Shown here piece by piece: positions 4,924-6,777 of a stretch of DNA of 6,777 nucleotides. How positions within the stretch are numbered: the first letter of the stretch is position 1; each line of letters opens with the position of its first letter. The translations under genes were made by a program, and so were the position numbers. The notes under the pieces are model-generated. The model made no database searches and was not told the origin of the DNA. It saw only the letters and a list, made by a program, of their open reading frames with translations. The DNA comes from Halieaceae bacterium UBA5085 (GTDB lineage: Bacteria > Pseudomonadota > Gammaproteobacteria > Pseudomonadales > Halieaceae): the NCBI GenBank assembly GCA_002414665.1, contig DIAF01000021.1, forward strand, positions 1 to 6,777. Reading direction: 5' to 3'.

Positions 4924-6777
4924 CTACTGGGCAACAATCTGGCGGTAGATCGCGGGCAGCGCTGTGGACAGGTGCTCGGGCCGATACACCACCGAGTAGC
5001 CACCGCGACCAAAAATACGCGGGAAATAGCCCTGTAACTCCCGGTCCATGGTCACCGCAAACACCCGCACACCGGCGCGGCGCGCCTCACGTACCGCGTG
5101 GCGCGTGTCTTCCAGCGCGTAGCGGCCTTCATAGTAGTCGCTGTCGTTGGGCTTGCCATCGGTCAGCAGCAGTAACAGCCGGTGACGTTGGCCGAGCTCG
5201 GCCAGACCGCTGGTGAGGTGACGAATCGCGGCGCCCATGCGGGTGTAATGTCCCGGTTTCAATGCGCCTATGCGTTGCTCCACGCTGTGGCTCATGGTCT
5301 CACGGAAATCCTTCACCGTTTGCAACCATACCTTGTGCCGACGCCGCGACGTGAAGCTGTGTATCGCGAACTGATCACCGCAGGCCTGCAAACCGTGCCC
5401 CAGCACCAGCAGGGCCTCTTTCTCGAGGTCAATAACCCGCCGGTCATCCACCCAGGCTTCCGTGGACAGCGATACGTCAACCAGTATGGAGACGGCGAGG
5501 TCGCGCTCCACGGTACGGGCATCGGCATACAGGCGATCGCCGCTACTGCCAGACGCGCGCTGGTCTGCCTGGGCGCGCACCACCGCGTCGATATCGAGCT
5601 CATTGCCGTCGAGCTGCCCACGCAGCAGCATGCGCTTCGGCCGCAACGCCTCAAACTGCCGTCGCACACGGCGCACACGCTGTTGCATCGCCACGTCCGG
5701 CTGCCAGAGCTCGCCATCTGCCGCCTGCTCGCCGGGCAAGACGGTGCAATGTGCCGGTAGCATGACCCCCTTGCGATAGTTCCATTCCGGATAGCTGACC
5801 TGCGCTAGCGACGGCGCTCCCAGCGCCTCTCCCGGCGGCAGATCGAGATCCATACGCATACGGGCCGCGGCCTGCTGCTGATGCGGGCTCAGGGTGATCT
5901 CCTCCAGCTGCTCAGCGGCCTTGCCCGCGTCCTCATCCTCTTCATCGTCGACCATGCGATTGACGTTGACCATCTCCGCAAAGGAGAGCATTTTCTCGAA
6001 ACGGTTGAAAATCAGCGAGTCCTCGCGCTCAGCCTGATCCTGCTGCTGACGACGCGCCTTGCGCTTGCCGCCCTCCCGCTGGTCCCGCAGCGGCATCTGG
6101 TCGTCCTCTTCTTCGGCGTCGGGGCACTCCACATTGTGGGTACCCAGGCTGAAACGGGTGGCCCACAGGGGTACCGGTAGCGGCGGATGGTAGTTGGCTG
6201 GCGCCTGTACGCTATCGACGGGAACCCCGGGGCTGGACACCAATGCCACCAGCTGTTCGGCAAAGGCCGATGCCGGCGTTTCCTCACCCAGCGCGTGGCG
6301 GATCACCACCTCCAGCGCCTGTTCCAGCGGCGGCAGATTCCGGTAGGGTCGCAGTGGCAACAAGGCGCTGCAGAGCCGTTGGTAGCGGTCGCGGAACCCG
6401 GGGAGCTCGCTGCACACCCGCTCTGCCGCGGTGAGCGCAGCGCGCAGGGCCAGCAGGTCGGCCTGAACCGCATTCTCGGCTGTGGGCGGCGACTGCAGGG
6501 CAGCGGCGTGCGCGGCGAGCCAGAAATACAGATCGCGGTTCAGGGCCCGATCGGGAAAGAGGTCTATCCGGGGCGGCAGGAGCAGAGACTCCTCATCGAT
6601 ACGTGCCTGATCCATCACTTCGCGGTCAAAGCCCAGGCGCTGGCGCAGGCGCAGGCGGTGCCCGGACTCTCGTGCGGCAATGGCGCCAACGGCAGCACCA
6701 CGCTCTCCCCCCACCGCGCGGAAAAACACGGCGAGGACCGGGGCGATATCATCGAGGTGTACAGCGGCTTGCGGATG
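4924..6777 (-). CDS. norD: Nitric oxide reductase activation protein NorD (5' end beyond right edge)
   Basis: Cytoplasmic von Willebrand A (VWA) protein needed for assembly or activation of the NorBC nitric oxide reductase, usually acting with the MoxR-type ATPase NorQ. The window holds 617 codons, open to base 6777. NorD proteins are about 610-640 residues, so only a short N-terminal piece should be missing. An internal GTG at 6729 is not the likely start, because the upstream in-frame residues (HPQAAVHLDDIAPVLAV) continue the family pattern. Visible parts, counted from that GTG: helical N-terminal half with LFPDRALNRDLYFWLAA (57-73); a charged, low-complexity middle (201-280) with acidic and Gln/Arg-rich runs; and a C-terminal VWA domain (about 405-601) with a complete metal-ion-dependent adhesion site, DVSLS (418-422), Thr496 and TDGKPND (Asp524). 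Intact motifs indicate a functional protein. norCB and norQ are not in the window; its promoter lies to the right. Confidence 0.93.
   Translation of the reverse strand, partial: HPQAAVHLDDIAPVLAVFFRAVGGERGAAVGAIAARESGHRLRLRQRLGFDREVMDQARIDEESLLLPPRIDLFPDRALNRDLYFWLAAHAAALQSPPTAENAVQADLLALRAALTAAERVCSELPGFRDRYQRLCSALLPLRPYRNLPPLEQALEVVIRHALGEETPASAFAEQLVALVSSPGVPVDSVQAPANYHPPLPVPLWATRFSLGTHNVECPDAEEEDDQMPLRDQREGGKRKARRQQQDQAEREDSLIFNRFEKMLSFAEMVNVNRMVDDEEDEDAGKAAEQLEEITLSPHQQQAAARMRMDLDLPPGEALGAPSLAQVSYPEWNYRKGVMLPAHCTVLPGEQAADGELWQPDVAMQQRVRRVRRQFEALRPKRMLLRGQLDGNELDIDAVVRAQADQRASGSSGDRLYADARTVERDLAVSILVDVSLSTEAWVDDRRVIDLEKEALLVLGHGLQACGDQFAIHSFTSRRRHKVWLQTVKDFRETMSHSVEQRIGALKPGHYTRMGAAIRHLTSGLAELGQRHRLLLLLTDGKPNDSDYYEGRYALEDTRHAVREARRAGVRVFAVTMDRELQGYFPRIFGRGGYSVVYRPEHLSTALPAIYRQIVAQ

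Noticed and set aside
4924..6729. Complete norD starting at GTG 6729
   Set aside because: The frame stays open to base 6777 and the extra residues continue the NorD N-terminal pattern, so the real start is probably just outside the window.
1..6777. CRISPR array, insertion sequence, tRNA or phage elements
   Set aside because: No regular direct repeats, terminal inverted repeats, transposase motifs or tRNA-like sequence were seen on reading both strands.

Overview
This window is part of a denitrification gene cluster from a GC-rich proteobacterium. The proteins look most like gamma- (or beta-) proteobacterial denitrifiers, but nothing here fixes the genus. Three genes identify the region. The 5' end of the cytochrome cd1 nitrite reductase gene nirS runs off the left edge. 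A NosR/NirI-type membrane flavo-iron-sulfur protein gene lies immediately upstream of nirS. The nitric oxide reductase accessory gene norD runs off the right edge.

Layout: on the minus strand, nirI (377-1906) is followed by nirS (290 to beyond base 1). Bases 291-376 hold a well-formed FNR/DNR-type promoter for nirS, and one half-site of its operator contains the nirI stop codon. Bases 1907-2012 separate nirI from a divergent plus-strand group and hold one symmetrical FNR/DNR-like box at 1965-1978. At the standard 41.5-bp spacing, plausible -10 hexamers occur on both sides, so this single site probably drives both directions. The plus-strand group, likely one operon, is a small secreted four-cysteine protein of unknown function (2013-2381), a TonB-dependent outer-membrane receptor with haem-receptor-like features (2397-4484), and a DUF4870-like three-helix membrane protein (4497-4919). 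norD (minus strand, stop at 4924) converges on this operon with only four bases between the stop codons.

How the parts fit: NirS reduces nitrite to NO in the periplasm using haem c and haem d1. NirI is thought to support nirS expression or NirS maturation through membrane electron transfer. NorD is needed for an active NO reductase, which removes the NO. The divergent operon is not part of the textbook denitrification set. Its shared anaerobic/NO-type promoter suggests an uptake function made under denitrifying conditions, perhaps haem for the haem-rich enzymes; that is inference.

Most notable points: the NirI is short (509 aa) and lacks most of the periplasmic segment between the flavin site and the second membrane helix; the receptor operon appears to be in the denitrification regulon; and the first gene of that operon has a predicted transcription start that coincides with its ATG (possible leaderless mRNA). 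No tRNA, rRNA, CRISPR, insertion sequence or convincing intrinsic terminator was seen.
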